In this document: positions 39,996 to 50,172 of the stretch, one piece after another
Numbering within the stretch: position 1 is the stretch's first letter
How the letters are laid out: each line of letters begins with the position of its first letter
Source: an uncultured Pelagibacteraceae bacterium
GTDB lineage: Bacteria; Pseudomonadota; Alphaproteobacteria; Pelagibacterales; Pelagibacteraceae
Length of the DNA stretch: 64,000 nucleotides
Reading direction: 5' to 3'
NCBI GenBank assembly: GCA_902624185.1
Contig: CACNWU010000004.1
Location: 1 to 64,000, forward strand
Made by a program: the position numbers and the translations under genes
The notes under the pieces: model-generated
Told to the model about the DNA's origin: nothing
The model's database searches: none
The model's input: the letters and a program-made list of their open reading frames with translations, nothing else

Positions 39996-41774
39996 ATGGA
40001 AAAAAATTTATACATTGATGCTTCGCATCCAAACGAAACTAGAGTTGTACTTAAATCAGATAATAATATTGAAGATTACGAATACGAAGGTTTAAAAAAC
40101 AATCTCATTAAGAATAATATTTACTTAGGAAAAGTAAGTCGAATAGAGCCATCACTTCAAGCTGCATTCGTTGACTTTGGCAGAGATCGTCATGGTTTTT
40201 TATCATTCAATGACATTCAATCTGACTATTATCAAATTCCCAAAAGTGACTTAGAAATAATTAAACAACATGAAGAAAAAGCAAGAGAAGAACTTTCAAG
40301 AAAAGTTGAGGCTAAAGAAGAAGAAAATCTTGCCGAGGGTAAATTAGAAATTGAAGATCCAATTGAAAAAGAGGAACAAACAGATAAAGATAATCAAGAT
40401 TTAGAAAAAGATAAAAAAAATGAAAATAAGTTCAAATTTAAAAGATATAAAATTCAAGAAGTTATTAAGCCAAATCAAGTAATTCTTGTACAAGTAATTA
40501 AAGATGAAAGAGGACAAAAAGGAGCTGCACTTAGTACTTTTATTTCAATAGCTGGTAAATATATAGTTTTGATGCCTAATACGCCAAAGGGTGGTGGTAT
40601 TTCTAGAAAAATTTTTAATCCTGCAGATAGAAAAAAAATAAGAGTTATATTGAACGAGATAGAAATTCCAAAAGAGATGGGATTAATAGTAAGAACAGCT
40701 GGGAGTAATAAAACTAAAAATGAAATCAATCATGATTTGACAACACTTATTAGTAATTGGAATCAAATAAAAGATAATGCTCTTAGTTCAATAGCTCCAT
40801 CTTTGATACATCAAGAAAGTGAAATTATCAAAAGAACTTTAAGAGATATGTACGATGAAAATACAAAGAATATTATTGTTGAAGGAAATGAGGGATATAA
40901 AAAAGCTCAAAACTTTATGAAAATGATGATGCCTTCTCATGTAAAGAAAATAAAAAAATATAGAAACAAAACTCCTCTCTTTATAGAGGAGGGTATAGAG
41001 CAGAAATTAAATCAAATTTTTGATTCTGAAATAAAACTAGCCTCAGGTGGATACTTGGTAATAAATCCAACAGAGGCATTAGTTTCTATCGATATTAATT
41101 CTGGAAGCTCAATCAAACAAAAAAATGTAGAAAGTACCGCTCTAGATACAAATCTTGAAGCTGCGGATGAAATAGCAAGACAGATAAAAATTAGAGATTT
41201 ATCTGGACTTATAATTATAGATTTTATTGATATGTTAAGTTACGGAAATAGAAAATTAGTGGAGAGAAGATTGAAAGAAAAATGTCGAACAGACAGAGCA
41301 AGAATTCAAATTGGAAGGATTAGTAATTTTGGCTTATTAGAAATGTCTAGACAAAGACTAAGAGAAAGTGCAGTAAAATGGAAAATTAATCTTACTGATG
41401 AGTCTTTTGCATTAAAGATACTAAAATTAGTTGAACTAAAAGCTATTATAAATAAAGCAAAATTTGTTGATTTGAAAGTTTGTAAAAAAATTTCTGATTT
41501 TTTAAAAGAGAATTTTATAGACGATTTAACTTATTTTGAAAAAAAAAATAAAATGAAGATAGATATAATTTCGGATAATAGCTTAATAATTCCTGAGTAT
41601 ATAATTGATTTTAAGAATAAATCAAAAAAAACTATAGATTTAATAGAGCATTTTGAAAAATTGAAAAATCTTGAGCAGCAAAAAAAAGATAACAATATAA
41701 TCGAGTTAAAAGATAAAAAAAAATTTAAGAAAAAAGTTTTTAGAAAAAAGAAATTTTATAAAAAAGCTAAATAA
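39996..41774 (+). CDS. rne: Ribonuclease E/G family endoribonuclease
   Basis: [32 protein letters not shown]1 domain, [10 protein letters not shown] and [10 protein letters not shown] catalytic Asp motifs. Confidence 0.92.
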   Translation: MEKNLYIDASHPNETRVVLKSDNNIEDYEYEGLKNNLIKNNIYLGKVSRIEPSLQAAFVDFGRDRHGFLSFNDIQSDYYQIPKSDLEIIKQHEEKAREELSRKVEAKEEENLAEGKLEIEDPIEKEEQTDKDNQDLEKDKKNENKFKFKRYKIQEVIKPNQVILVQVIKDERGQKGAALSTFISIAGKYIVLMPNTPKGGGISRKIFNPADRKKIRVILNEIEIPKEMGLIVRTAGSNKTKNEINHDLTTLISNWNQIKDNALSSIAPSLIHQESEIIKRTLRDMYDENTKNIIVEGNEGYKKAQNFMKMMMPSHVKKIKKYRNKTPLFIEEGIEQKLNQIFDSEIKLASGGYLVINPTEALVSIDINSGSSIKQKNVESTALDTNLEAADEIARQIKIRDLSGLIIIDFIDMLSYGNRKLVERRLKEKCRTDRARIQIGRISNFGLLEMSRQRLRESAVKWKINLTDESFALKILKLVELKAIINKAKFVDLKVCKKISDFLKENFIDDLTYFEKKNKMKIDIISDNSLIIPEYIIDFKNKSKKTIDLIEHFEKLKNLEQQKKDNNIIELKDKKKFKKKVFRKKKFYKKAK

Positions 41775-42540
41775 TTCCTTTTTTTGGTGAAGATGGACTC
41801 CCTTGAAGTGTCTTTTCAATTCTACCAGATAAAAAAGATAATCTTCCAGATTCAACTGCTTTTTTGAATGCTACAGCCATATCAAAAGGTTTTTTTGCCT
41901 TTGCAATAGCTGTATTAACTAGAACACCATCACATCCAAGCTCCATTGCAATAGTGGCATCAGAAGCCTGTCCTAAACCAGCATCAATTATTAAAGGAAG
42001 TTTTGTTTGATTTCTTATAATTTTAATATTTATCTTATTTTGAATACCTAAGCCTGAACCTATTGGTGCTGCTAAAGGCATAATTGCACATGCACCAGCA
42101 CTTTCTAAACGTTTGGCCATTAAGGGATCATCATTACAATATACCATAACCTTAAATCCCTCTTTCGTTAGTATTTCAGTTGACTTGAGTGTTTCAATCA
42201 TTTCAGGAAATAAATTTTTTTTATCACCTAAAACTTCAAGTTTTACTAATTTCCATCCACCAATTTCTCTTGCCAATCTTAAAGTTCTTAGTGCTTCAGT
42301 TGAGTTAAAACATCCAGCCGTATTAGGAAGATAAGTAATTTTTTTTGGATCAATGAAATCCATTAAAAGAGGTTTTTTCCTGTTAGAGATATTCACACGT
42401 CTTACAGCAACAGTTACAATTTCAGCACCTGATAATTCAATAGCTTTTGCACATTCAGACATACTTTTATATTTTCCAGTGCCGACAATTAATCTAGAAT
42501 TAAATTTCTTATTAGCTACAATTAATTTATCTTTACCCAT
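41767..42540 (-). CDS. thiG: Thiazole synthase ThiG
   Basis: [66 protein letters not shown]. Confidence 0.93.
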   Translation of the reverse strand: MGKDKLIVANKKFNSRLIVGTGKYKSMSECAKAIELSGAEIVTVAVRRVNISNRKKPLLMDFIDPKKITYLPNTAGCFNSTEALRTLRLAREIGGWKLVKLEVLGDKKNLFPEMIETLKSTEILTKEGFKVMVYCNDDPLMAKRLESAGACAIMPLAAPIGSGLGIQNKINIKIIRNQTKLPLIIDAGLGQASDATIAMELGCDGVLVNTAIAKAKKPFDMAVAFKKAVESGRLSFLSGRIEKTLQGSPSSPKKGII

Positions 42541-42543
42541 AAT

Positions 42544-42762
42544 TTAACCACCTCCAATAAAATGAACAATTTCAATTTTGTCATTTTTTTTTAGATTAAT
42601 ACTGCTTAGTTTTTTTTTATCTAATATTACATGATTCAATTCAATTGCTACCTTTTTAATAGGTATTTTCAGGTTTTTGATAACATGAATTATCTTTAAA
42701 TTTTCGTTAACTGTTTTAACTTTTCCGTTAAGCTTTATTTTTATTTTTTTTATTTTTTTCAT
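42544..42762 (-). CDS. thiS: Sulfur carrier protein ThiS
   Basis: C-terminal IEIVHFIGGG; next to thiG. Internal MKKIKKIKIKLNG start preferred over track start 42894 (which would overlap aroQ). Confidence 0.85.
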   Translation of the reverse strand: MKKIKKIKIKLNGKVKTVNENLKIIHVIKNLKIPIKKVAIELNHVILDKKKLSSINLKKNDKIEIVHFIGGG

Positions 42763-42778
42763 CGTATATAAAAGCTGA

Positions 42779-43225
42779 ATGAATAATAAAATTATTATTA
42801 TCAATGGTCCTAATATTAATCTATTAGGAGAGAGAGAACAATCACAATATGGATCAATAACTTTTGATAAATTAAAAGAAAAATGTTTAAACAAATCTAA
42901 AGAATTAGGATTAGACGTTGAATTTGCACAATCTAATGTTGAAGGTGAATTAGTTAATTTAATTCAAAATTCAAGAAAAAATTTTGATGGTATGATTATT
43001 AATGCTGCAGGTTTTACACATACATCTGTGGCGATAAGAGATGCATTAGATATTTTTAAAAAACCAATAATTGAGGTACATATATCAAATATATATAAAC
43101 GAGAGGATTTTAGGAAAAAATCATTAATAAGTGATGTAGTGACAGGAGGAATCTTTGGATTAAGTGATGATGGTTATATTTTAGCCATAATTTCAATGCA
43201 AAAACTTTTAAAAAATGAAAATTGA
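42779..43225 (+). CDS. aroQ: Type II 3-dehydroquinate dehydratase
   Basis: IIINGPNINLLGEREQSQYG, FAQSNVEGELVNLIQ, INAAGFTHTSVAIRDAL, EVHISNIYKREDFR. Confidence 0.95.
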   Translation: MNNKIIIINGPNINLLGEREQSQYGSITFDKLKEKCLNKSKELGLDVEFAQSNVEGELVNLIQNSRKNFDGMIINAAGFTHTSVAIRDALDIFKKPIIEVHISNIYKREDFRKKSLISDVVTGGIFGLSDDGYILAIISMQKLLKNEN

Positions 43226-43646
43226 TAAAAAAATTATTAAAGAGTTAAGTGATTATTTGGATGAATTTAATCTCACTGAACTAGAATATACTGAGAAAGA
43301 TACAAAAATCAAAGTTTCAAAAAATAATATTTCCATAAATAATCAAAAAAATGAGATGGCTCAAACAACGGTGATGGAATCTAATTCACCCATTGCTCAG
43401 AAAAAAAATTCCGGAATAGAAATAACTTCACCAATAATTGGTACTGCTTATCATGCGCCTGAGCCTGGTGCAAAAAAATTTGCTGAAGTTGGTAAAAAAA
43501 TTAAAAAGGGTGATACTGTAATGATAGTTGAAGCGATGAAAACTATGAATCATGTACCATCAACAGCAGATGGTGTTGTAAAAGAGGTTTGTGTCCAGGA
43601 CGGTCAGCCAGTTGAATTTGGTCAAACAATAATCATTTTAGAATAA
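43215..43646 (+). CDS. accB: Biotin carboxyl carrier protein
   Basis: ITSPIIGTAYHAPEPGAKKFAEVG, VEAMKTMNHVPS biotinylation motif. Confidence 0.94.
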   Translation: MKIDKKIIKELSDYLDEFNLTELEYTEKDTKIKVSKNNISINNQKNEMAQTTVMESNSPIAQKKNSGIEITSPIIGTAYHAPEPGAKKFAEVGKKIKKGDTVMIVEAMKTMNHVPSTADGVVKEVCVQDGQPVEFGQTIIILE

Positions 43647-44983
43647 TGTTTAAAAAGATATTAATTGCAAACCGTGGGGAAATTGCAGTTAGAGTAATCA
43701 GAGCTTGTAAAGAATGGGGTATCTCAACGGTAGCTGTTCATTCAGATGTTGATAGAGATAGTATGCATGTTAGATTAGCTGATGAAAGTGTTTGTATTGG
43801 TTCACACCAGCCTGCTAATAGTTATTTAAATATTCCAGCTCTTTTGTCTGCAGTTGATTTAACCGGCGCGGAGGCTGTCCACCCTGGTTATGGTTTTTTA
43901 TCTGAGAATGCTAACTTTGCAAAAATACTAGAGGAAAATAGAATAAAATTTATTGGCGCTTCATCTAAACATATAAAAATGATGGGTGATAAAATTCAGG
44001 CAAAAAAAATTGCTAAGGAAAATGGATTACCTGTTATTGAAGGTTCCGAAGGTGGTGTAAAAGATATCACTCAAGCTAAAGAGCTTTGTAAAAAAATTGG
44101 ATTTCCTGTGTTAATAAAAGCTTCTGGTGGAGGTGGTGGAAAAGGTATGAAAATTGTAAAAAAAGAAGAAGAGTTTGAATTACTTTTTTCTACAGCAAAA
44201 TCGGAAGCAAAAAAATATTTTGGTAATGATGAAGTATATATAGAAAAATTTTTTCAAAATCCTAGGCATATTGAGGTACAAATTCTTGCTGGAAAAAATA
44301 GAACTGTTCATTTACATGAAAGAGATTGTTCTGTTCAACGAAGACACCAAAAATTAATTGAGGAAACTCCTAGTCCAGTTTTAAATGATGAAATACGAAA
44401 AGATTTATTTGAAAAAACTGTAAATATGGTTAGTAAAATTGGATATGAAGGAGCCGGAACTGTAGAGTTTATATATGAGGATGGAAAATTTTATTTTTTA
44501 GAAATGAATACACGAGTTCAAGTTGAACATCCAGTTTCTGAAATGGTAACTGGGATTGACATCATAAAAGAACAAATAAATATCGCATTTACCGGGGAAA
44601 CAGCTTTAAATCAATCAGATATAAGACCTAGAGGACATGCAATAGAATGTAGAATAAATGCCGAAGATCCAAGTAAAAACTTTCAACCTTCCCCAGGAGT
44701 AATTGGTATGTGCCATCAACCATCTGGCTTTAGAACAAGAGTTGATGGGGCTATATTTCAGGGATATAAAGTAACTCCTTACTATGACAGCATGATTTGT
44801 AAATTGATTTGTCATGGTAGAAATAGACTTGAGGCTATTCAAAGAATGAATAGATCACTAGATGAATTCGTGATTGAGGGAATAACAACTACAATTCCAT
44901 TGCACAAAAAACTCTTAAATCATAAAAAATTTCTTGATTCTGATTTCAATGTAAGCTGGTTAGATAACGACAAAATAATTTAA
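43646..44983 (+). CDS. accC: Biotin carboxylase
   Basis: KKILIANRGEIAVRVIRACKE, HPGYGFLSENANFA, KASGGGGGKGMKIV, FLEMNTRVQVEHPVSEMVTG. Confidence 0.96.
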   Translation: MFKKILIANRGEIAVRVIRACKEWGISTVAVHSDVDRDSMHVRLADESVCIGSHQPANSYLNIPALLSAVDLTGAEAVHPGYGFLSENANFAKILEENRIKFIGASSKHIKMMGDKIQAKKIAKENGLPVIEGSEGGVKDITQAKELCKKIGFPVLIKASGGGGGKGMKIVKKEEEFELLFSTAKSEAKKYFGNDEVYIEKFFQNPRHIEVQILAGKNRTVHLHERDCSVQRRHQKLIEETPSPVLNDEIRKDLFEKTVNMVSKIGYEGAGTVEFIYEDGKFYFLEMNTRVQVEHPVSEMVTGIDIIKEQINIAFTGETALNQSDIRPRGHAIECRINAEDPSKNFQPSPGVIGMCHQPSGFRTRVDGAIFQGYKVTPYYDSMICKLICHGRNRLEAIQRMNRSLDEFVIEGITTTIPLHKKLLNHKKFLDSDFNVSWLDNDKII

Positions 44984-45387
44984 TAACAGCTTGTAAGCCA
45001 AATATCATAAACTGGATGATCAAAAGGATTAATTGAAGGGCTTGATGAAAACATCCAGCCATTAAAAACAAATACTTCATCATTATTTTTAACACTTAAA
45101 TCCTTTACTTGAATATAAGCGGTAATCTCAGGGTCATCATCAAACTCTGAATTTTTACATTTAATACTTTTAATCAATAAATCATTAAACTTAAATTGTT
45201 CTCCATTTTTAAGTTTTAAAGAAACATTTTTTGAACTTATTTTGTCCAAAACTTTTATTTTGGTAATATTGCCCTCTAAGTCATTTTTTGACAAAGCAAA
45301 TACACTAGATGTTAAAATAAAAAAAATTATTATTGATTTTAAGAAAAAGTTATTATTTCCAACTTTTATACTTTTTTTTGATTTCAT
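44980..45387 (-). CDS. DUF2155 domain secreted protein
   Basis: GWMFSSSPSINPFDHPVYDIWLTSCY C-terminus; start at internal MKSKKSIK (45387) preferred over 45414. Confidence 0.8.
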   Translation of the reverse strand: MKSKKSIKVGNNNFFLKSIIIFFILTSSVFALSKNDLEGNITKIKVLDKISSKNVSLKLKNGEQFKFNDLLIKSIKCKNSEFDDDPEITAYIQVKDLSVKNNDEVFVFNGWMFSSSPSINPFDHPVYDIWLTSCY

Positions 45388-45709
45388 TTTTTTCTTTATT
45401 TGGATGATAAGCATTTTTTGTACCTGTTAAATTAGGTTGATGAGGTTTTTGCCAATCATACTTTTTTAGCTCATGTTTATTTTCAATATTATTTGGGGTG
45501 TGATGCATCCATGAAAACCATTCGATTGGAATTTTTGATGCGTCAATTTCATCTGAGTAAATTACCCACCTATTTCCCTTTTTATTTTCATAATATTTAT
45601 TTCCTAATTTGTCCTTCCCTATAAATTTTCCAAAAAAAATTGTCTTTAGTCTTGTCCCAAAAGTATCTTGATTCCACCAGGTGAAAATTTTTTTAATAAG
45701 TGTCAACAT
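45353..45709 (-). CDS. NDUFA12-like complex I accessory subunit
   Basis: TRLKTIFFGKFIGKDKLGNKYYENKKGNRWVIYSDEIDASKIPIEWFSWMHHTPN ... YHPN. Confidence 0.88.
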   Translation of the reverse strand: MLTLIKKIFTWWNQDTFGTRLKTIFFGKFIGKDKLGNKYYENKKGNRWVIYSDEIDASKIPIEWFSWMHHTPNNIENKHELKKYDWQKPHQPNLTGTKNAYHPNKEKNEIKKKYKSWK

Positions 45710-45823
45710 ACAATGTTTATTTTATTCAATTTAGAATTGTATAATTTAAATTAGACTTAAATTTGAATTTGTATATAAATAAATTGATTCATATTTCAAA
45801 TTAATTTTTAAAATTGGGGTAAA

Positions 45824-46645
45824 ATGGCAAAATATTTAGTTGAGACCTATTATACATGTACTTTCAAGGTAAATCATTATCTTGATGATATAAATGAAAC
45901 TGAACTTAAGAACCTTGAAAAAAGAGATGATGGTAATTTTGAGGTTTTGGATGTTAAACTTGATAATAGGAAAACAAAAAGTTTAGATTCAAAAGGAAAA
46001 GAAGTAATTAATAAAAAAATTGATATTGTTCCAGAAAGTAAAAAACCATCTTCAACTAAAATTGAGAATTTTATTAAAAATGGCAATATAAAATCTGATT
46101 CTAGTAGCAAAAGATTTGGAATGCCAGATAGAAGAAAAGGTTACATACAAAAAGCTACCATAGGAGATCACAAAGTTTACTTGCACACTGGTGAATATGA
46201 AGATGGCAAAATTGGTGAAATTTTTATTGATACAAGCAAAGAAGGAGAATTGGTTAAAGCTTTAATGAATAATTTTGCAATAGCAGTATCTCTTGGTCTA
46301 CAGTACGGAGTTCCTTTAGATGAATATATAAGTGCTTTTGTTGATACTAAATTTGAACCATCAGGTAAAGTAACTGGGAATGATAGGATTTTAAGTGCTA
46401 CCTCAATTTTAGATTATATTTTCAGGGAATTAGCTATTTCCTACCAAAGTAGAGAAGACTTGGCTCATACTCCATCTATAGGTGAAACTGAAGCTTCTAA
46501 TTTTGAAGAAAACCAGTCCGATGATCAAAACCAATTATTAAAAATTGTTAAAGATATAACGAGCAAAGGATTTGTAAGAAATAATTATAAGAAGAATTTA
46601 GTTGATTTGTCTGATATCAAAATTAACCTCAAAGGTAAAAAATAA
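45824..46645 (+). CDS. Stand-alone protein resembling the C-terminal part of class II (NrdJ) ribonucleotide reductase
   Basis: [105 protein letters not shown] closely resembles the NrdJ C-terminal region, preceded by a short novel N-terminal segment. Confidence 0.8.
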   Translation: MAKYLVETYYTCTFKVNHYLDDINETELKNLEKRDDGNFEVLDVKLDNRKTKSLDSKGKEVINKKIDIVPESKKPSSTKIENFIKNGNIKSDSSSKRFGMPDRRKGYIQKATIGDHKVYLHTGEYEDGKIGEIFIDTSKEGELVKALMNNFAIAVSLGLQYGVPLDEYISAFVDTKFEPSGKVTGNDRILSATSILDYIFRELAISYQSREDLAHTPSIGETEASNFEENQSDDQNQLLKIVKDITSKGFVRNNYKKNLVDLSDIKINLKGKK

Positions 46646-46646
46646 A

Positions 46647-48434
46647 TTATTTTTTAGTTTTTTTTAGAGACAGATTTAATTCTTTCAATTGATTTTCGTT
46701 GACCTCAGAAGGTGCATTCATCATTAAATCTTGTGCATTTTGATTCATTGGAAACATAGTTACTTCTCTAATATTTTTTTCATTTGCCAAAAGCATCACT
46801 ATCCTATCAATACCTGGTGCTATCCCACCATGCGGAGGTGCTCCATAGCTTAAAGCGTTTATCATTCCAGCAAATTTTTCATTTACTTGTTTTTTTTCAT
46901 ATCCCGCTATAGAAAAAAGCTTATACATTAATTCAGGGATATGGTTCCTAATCGCACCTGAGGATAACTCAACACCGTTACATACAATATCATATTGATA
47001 AGCTAAAATTTCTAATGGTTTTTCAAAGTTAATCTGGTCTATATCTCCCTGGGGCATTGAAAATGGGTTATGACTAAATTTTATCTTATTTGTAAGTTCA
47101 TCTTTTTCAAACATGGGGTAATCAATTATCCAGCAAAATGCAAAGGTGTTTTCATCCACTAAATTTAAATCTTTTGCAATTTTATCTCTTGCCATTGCTG
47201 TAATTTTTTCTAACTCTATTTTTGTGTTACATGCTAAAAATATACTATCTCCTATTTTTGCTTGAGTTATTTTCATTATCTCCTCTAATGAGTCTTTTGT
47301 GAAAAATTTTCCTATTGGCCCTTTGGCGTAAATATCTTTCTCTTTTTCAATTGTAAAATAAGCTAAACCAGAGGCACCTTGATCCTTTGCCCATTTATCA
47401 ATATTATCAAAAAAACTTCTGGGTTTATCCTTAGTATTTTTTGTAACTATACATCTAACTTTCGATCCAGATTTTACTAATTTTTTAAATATTTCAAATG
47501 AAACATCTTCTCTCTTAAAAATTTCAGTTATATCATTAATAATTAAAGGGTTCCTTAAATCTGGTTTATCTGTTCCATAATTAAGTAATGCATTCGCGTA
47601 AGAAATTTTTGGAAATTTTTCATACATCAATTTTTTTCTTGAAAATTTTTTAAAGGTATTGATTAAAAGTTTTTCAACAACATCAAAAACATCTTCTTGT
47701 TCAACAAAAGACATTTCTAAATCAAGTTGATAAAATTCTCCAGGACTTCTGTCAGCTCTTGCATCTTCATCTCTAAAGCATGGTGCAATTTGAAAATATT
47801 TATCAAATCCTGAAACCATTATTAATTGTTTGAATTGTTGTGGAGCTTGAGGAAGAGCATAAAATTTTCCTGGATTTAATCTACTCGGTACTAAAAAATC
47901 TCTTGCACCTTCGGGGCTTGACGATGTCAAAATTGGAGTTTGAAATTCTAAAAAACCTAATTTATTCATTTCGTTTCTGATAAAAGATATTACATTCGAT
48001 CTTAAAATAATATTTTCATGAATCTTTTTTCTTCTTAAATCTAGAAATCTATATTTTAATCTTATTTCTTCAGAATATTCTTGATCTGTGAATACTGGCA
48101 TTGGTAATTCATTACAAACTCCTAAAGTTTCAAAATTTTCGATTTCAACTTCAATTTCGCCAGTGTCAATTTCTTTGTTAATAGTATCCTCTGTTCTGTT
48201 GATAACTTTACCATTAAATTTAACTACTGTTTCTAATTGAATCTTTTCTATTTTAAGAAAATTTGGGTTTTCTTTATCAATAATACATTGGGTGATACCG
48301 TAATTATCTCTTAAATCAATGAATAGAAGATTTCCATGGTCACGTTTTTTATTTATCCATCCAGATAAGAAAACTTTGCTACCAACATCTGATTTTCTTA
48401 ACTCATTACAGTGATGACTTCGATATTTATTCAA
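46647..48434 (-). CDS. aspS: Aspartyl-tRNA synthetase
   Basis: LSGWINKKRDHGNLLFIDLRDNYGITQ, FRDEDARADRSPGEFYQLDLEMSFV, GIAPGIDRIVMLL. Confidence 0.96.
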   Translation of the reverse strand: MNKYRSHHCNELRKSDVGSKVFLSGWINKKRDHGNLLFIDLRDNYGITQCIIDKENPNFLKIEKIQLETVVKFNGKVINRTEDTINKEIDTGEIEVEIENFETLGVCNELPMPVFTDQEYSEEIRLKYRFLDLRRKKIHENIILRSNVISFIRNEMNKLGFLEFQTPILTSSSPEGARDFLVPSRLNPGKFYALPQAPQQFKQLIMVSGFDKYFQIAPCFRDEDARADRSPGEFYQLDLEMSFVEQEDVFDVVEKLLINTFKKFSRKKLMYEKFPKISYANALLNYGTDKPDLRNPLIINDITEIFKREDVSFEIFKKLVKSGSKVRCIVTKNTKDKPRSFFDNIDKWAKDQGASGLAYFTIEKEKDIYAKGPIGKFFTKDSLEEIMKITQAKIGDSIFLACNTKIELEKITAMARDKIAKDLNLVDENTFAFCWIIDYPMFEKDELTNKIKFSHNPFSMPQGDIDQINFEKPLEILAYQYDIVCNGVELSSGAIRNHIPELMYKLFSIAGYEKKQVNEKFAGMINALSYGAPPHGGIAPGIDRIVMLLANEKNIREVTMFPMNQNAQDLMMNAPSEVNENQLKELNLSLKKTKK

Positions 48435-49109
48435 TTATTCTCCTAAAACTTCTTTTATGATTTTAAAATCAATTGGTTTTTTTTTTTTTAAACTCATTTC
48501 GTCGATCTTATATATGAATTCAGATATTTTACTATACGATCTATCTATTCTTTTAATTATATAATTTATTAACTTTTTATCTAATGAAATTTGTCTATCA
48601 GATAAATTCTTCAGTATTAAAGCAAACATTAACTCATCATCTGGATTTGAAATAGATGATAAGATAAAGTTTTTAGATCTCGACAAGAGATCTTTTAATT
48701 TAAAATTAATTTCAACTAGAGGTATTTTTGAAGTAATAATCAGATATTTATTCTCTAAATCAACTATATTTATTAAAGTATATAATAATCTTTCATCAAC
48801 ATTTTCATCGAGATCCTCAATGATAATATTTTCGTAAATTTTAATTTCACTGAGATTCTTGTTATTAATATCTTTGGCAAGAATTTTATATCCATTATTT
48901 CTCTCTAAAAAAATATTTACTAAATGTGTCTTTCCAGAAAATTTCTCCCCACTAATATTCAAATATTTTTTTTCCCATCTGGGCCAATTATCAATTAAAT
49001 TAAATACATTTTGATTGCTTTTTGAAACATAAAAATCCAAATCTTTAAAATTTTTTTCAAAATCAAAATCTATAATTAATTGATTTAAATCTCTCATTCT
49101 AAATTCCAA
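48435..49109 (-). CDS. DnaA-related ATPase, HdaA-like replication regulator
   Basis: VSKSNQNVFNLIDNWPRWEKKYLNISGEKFSGKTHLVNIF (P-loop); DnaA-like ATPase layout without obvious DNA-binding domain. Confidence 0.78.
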   Translation of the reverse strand: MEFRMRDLNQLIIDFDFEKNFKDLDFYVSKSNQNVFNLIDNWPRWEKKYLNISGEKFSGKTHLVNIFLERNNGYKILAKDINNKNLSEIKIYENIIIEDLDENVDERLLYTLINIVDLENKYLIITSKIPLVEINFKLKDLLSRSKNFILSSISNPDDELMFALILKNLSDRQISLDKKLINYIIKRIDRSYSKISEFIYKIDEMSLKKKKPIDFKIIKEVLGE

Positions 49110-50161
49110 ATTTTATTTTTAATATCCAATTTAAATCCAAATTTTTCAATATTTGAAATAAATATTCTTGGGGTGCCATTAAAAATTATTTGATAATTAA
49201 TTTTTCTATTATTCAAGCTTTTAACATAAAAGTTTGAAACAAGATCATAATTTTTTAGAAATATTTCAAAATTTCTGATTTTTTTGTCATCATTTATATT
49301 TAGAGAAACTAACAATGGTAATCTAATTGATGTATTAATTTGATTTTCTTTTTTCCAATAATCCTCAAAATTAGTTTTTAAGTTACTAATAACATCTAAT
49401 GTATTTGTAAAATCAAATTTTTGAAATGATTGATTATCTAAAATCAATTGATTTCCCAAATTGATTTTGGACAAAATTCGTAATCCATCTTTATTTTTAT
49501 AGAATAATGAAATTATAAAGTTATCTAATGAATATTTTTTTATTATAGATTCAAAATCATATTCTTCTAAAGAATTGTATTTAGATTTAATTATTTTGAC
49601 ATCTTCAATATCGTCAACTGGTAAAATATATTCTAATTGATGATTATTATCTGTATTTTCTAACCATTTTTGAAAAAAAATATTTTCAGAAAATAATATT
49701 ATATTTTTCTTTTCCTCGTCAATTAAAACCGGAATAAACAAAATTTTTTTCTTTTGAGGCAAGGAAGGGAAAACATTTTGTTTTTCTAAAATTGAATAAA
49801 TTCTTTTTTTATTAAATGAGACATCTAATTTTACATAATAAATATCATCAATAAATTTTTCTTCCTTAATAGAAAAATTGTCTACAATTGTTTTTATATC
49901 AGAAATAGAAATATTTTTTAATTTATGTTGGTCTGTTGAATTAACAATTTTTAAAATTAAATTTTTAAAACCAATTTTAAAACCACTATTTATCACATCA
50001 TTTTTCTGGAAATTTATGTCAAATTTCTTTGAGATCTCTATATTTTTAATATCAAAGCTATCTGCATGTAAAAAAGTTGTGGAAAAGAAAATCTTTAATA
50101 AGGCTATTGTTAATAAAAATATATATAAGAATTGTTTAAGAGATAATAATTTTATTTTCAT
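49094..50161 (-). CDS. DUF2066-like secreted protein
   Basis: Signal peptide; YVKLDVSFNKKRIYSILEKQNVFPSLPQKKKILFIPVLI; upstream of hdaA-like gene. Confidence 0.65.
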   Translation of the reverse strand: MKIKLLSLKQFLYIFLLTIALLKIFFSTTFLHADSFDIKNIEISKKFDINFQKNDVINSGFKIGFKNLILKIVNSTDQHKLKNISISDIKTIVDNFSIKEEKFIDDIYYVKLDVSFNKKRIYSILEKQNVFPSLPQKKKILFIPVLIDEEKKNIILFSENIFFQKWLENTDNNHQLEYILPVDDIEDVKIIKSKYNSLEEYDFESIIKKYSLDNFIISLFYKNKDGLRILSKINLGNQLILDNQSFQKFDFTNTLDVISNLKTNFEDYWKKENQINTSIRLPLLVSLNINDDKKIRNFEIFLKNYDLVSNFYVKSLNNRKINYQIIFNGTPRIFISNIEKFGFKLDIKNKIWNLE

Positions 50162-50172
50162 ATTTCTAAAAA

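Noticed and set aside
42763-42894. Extended N-terminus of thiS in the ORF track (MFKHFSFNLSKVIDPYCDCS...)
   Set aside because: Antisense to aroQ coding sequence and not ThiS-like; the internal MKKIKKIKIKLNG start gives a normal-size ThiS.
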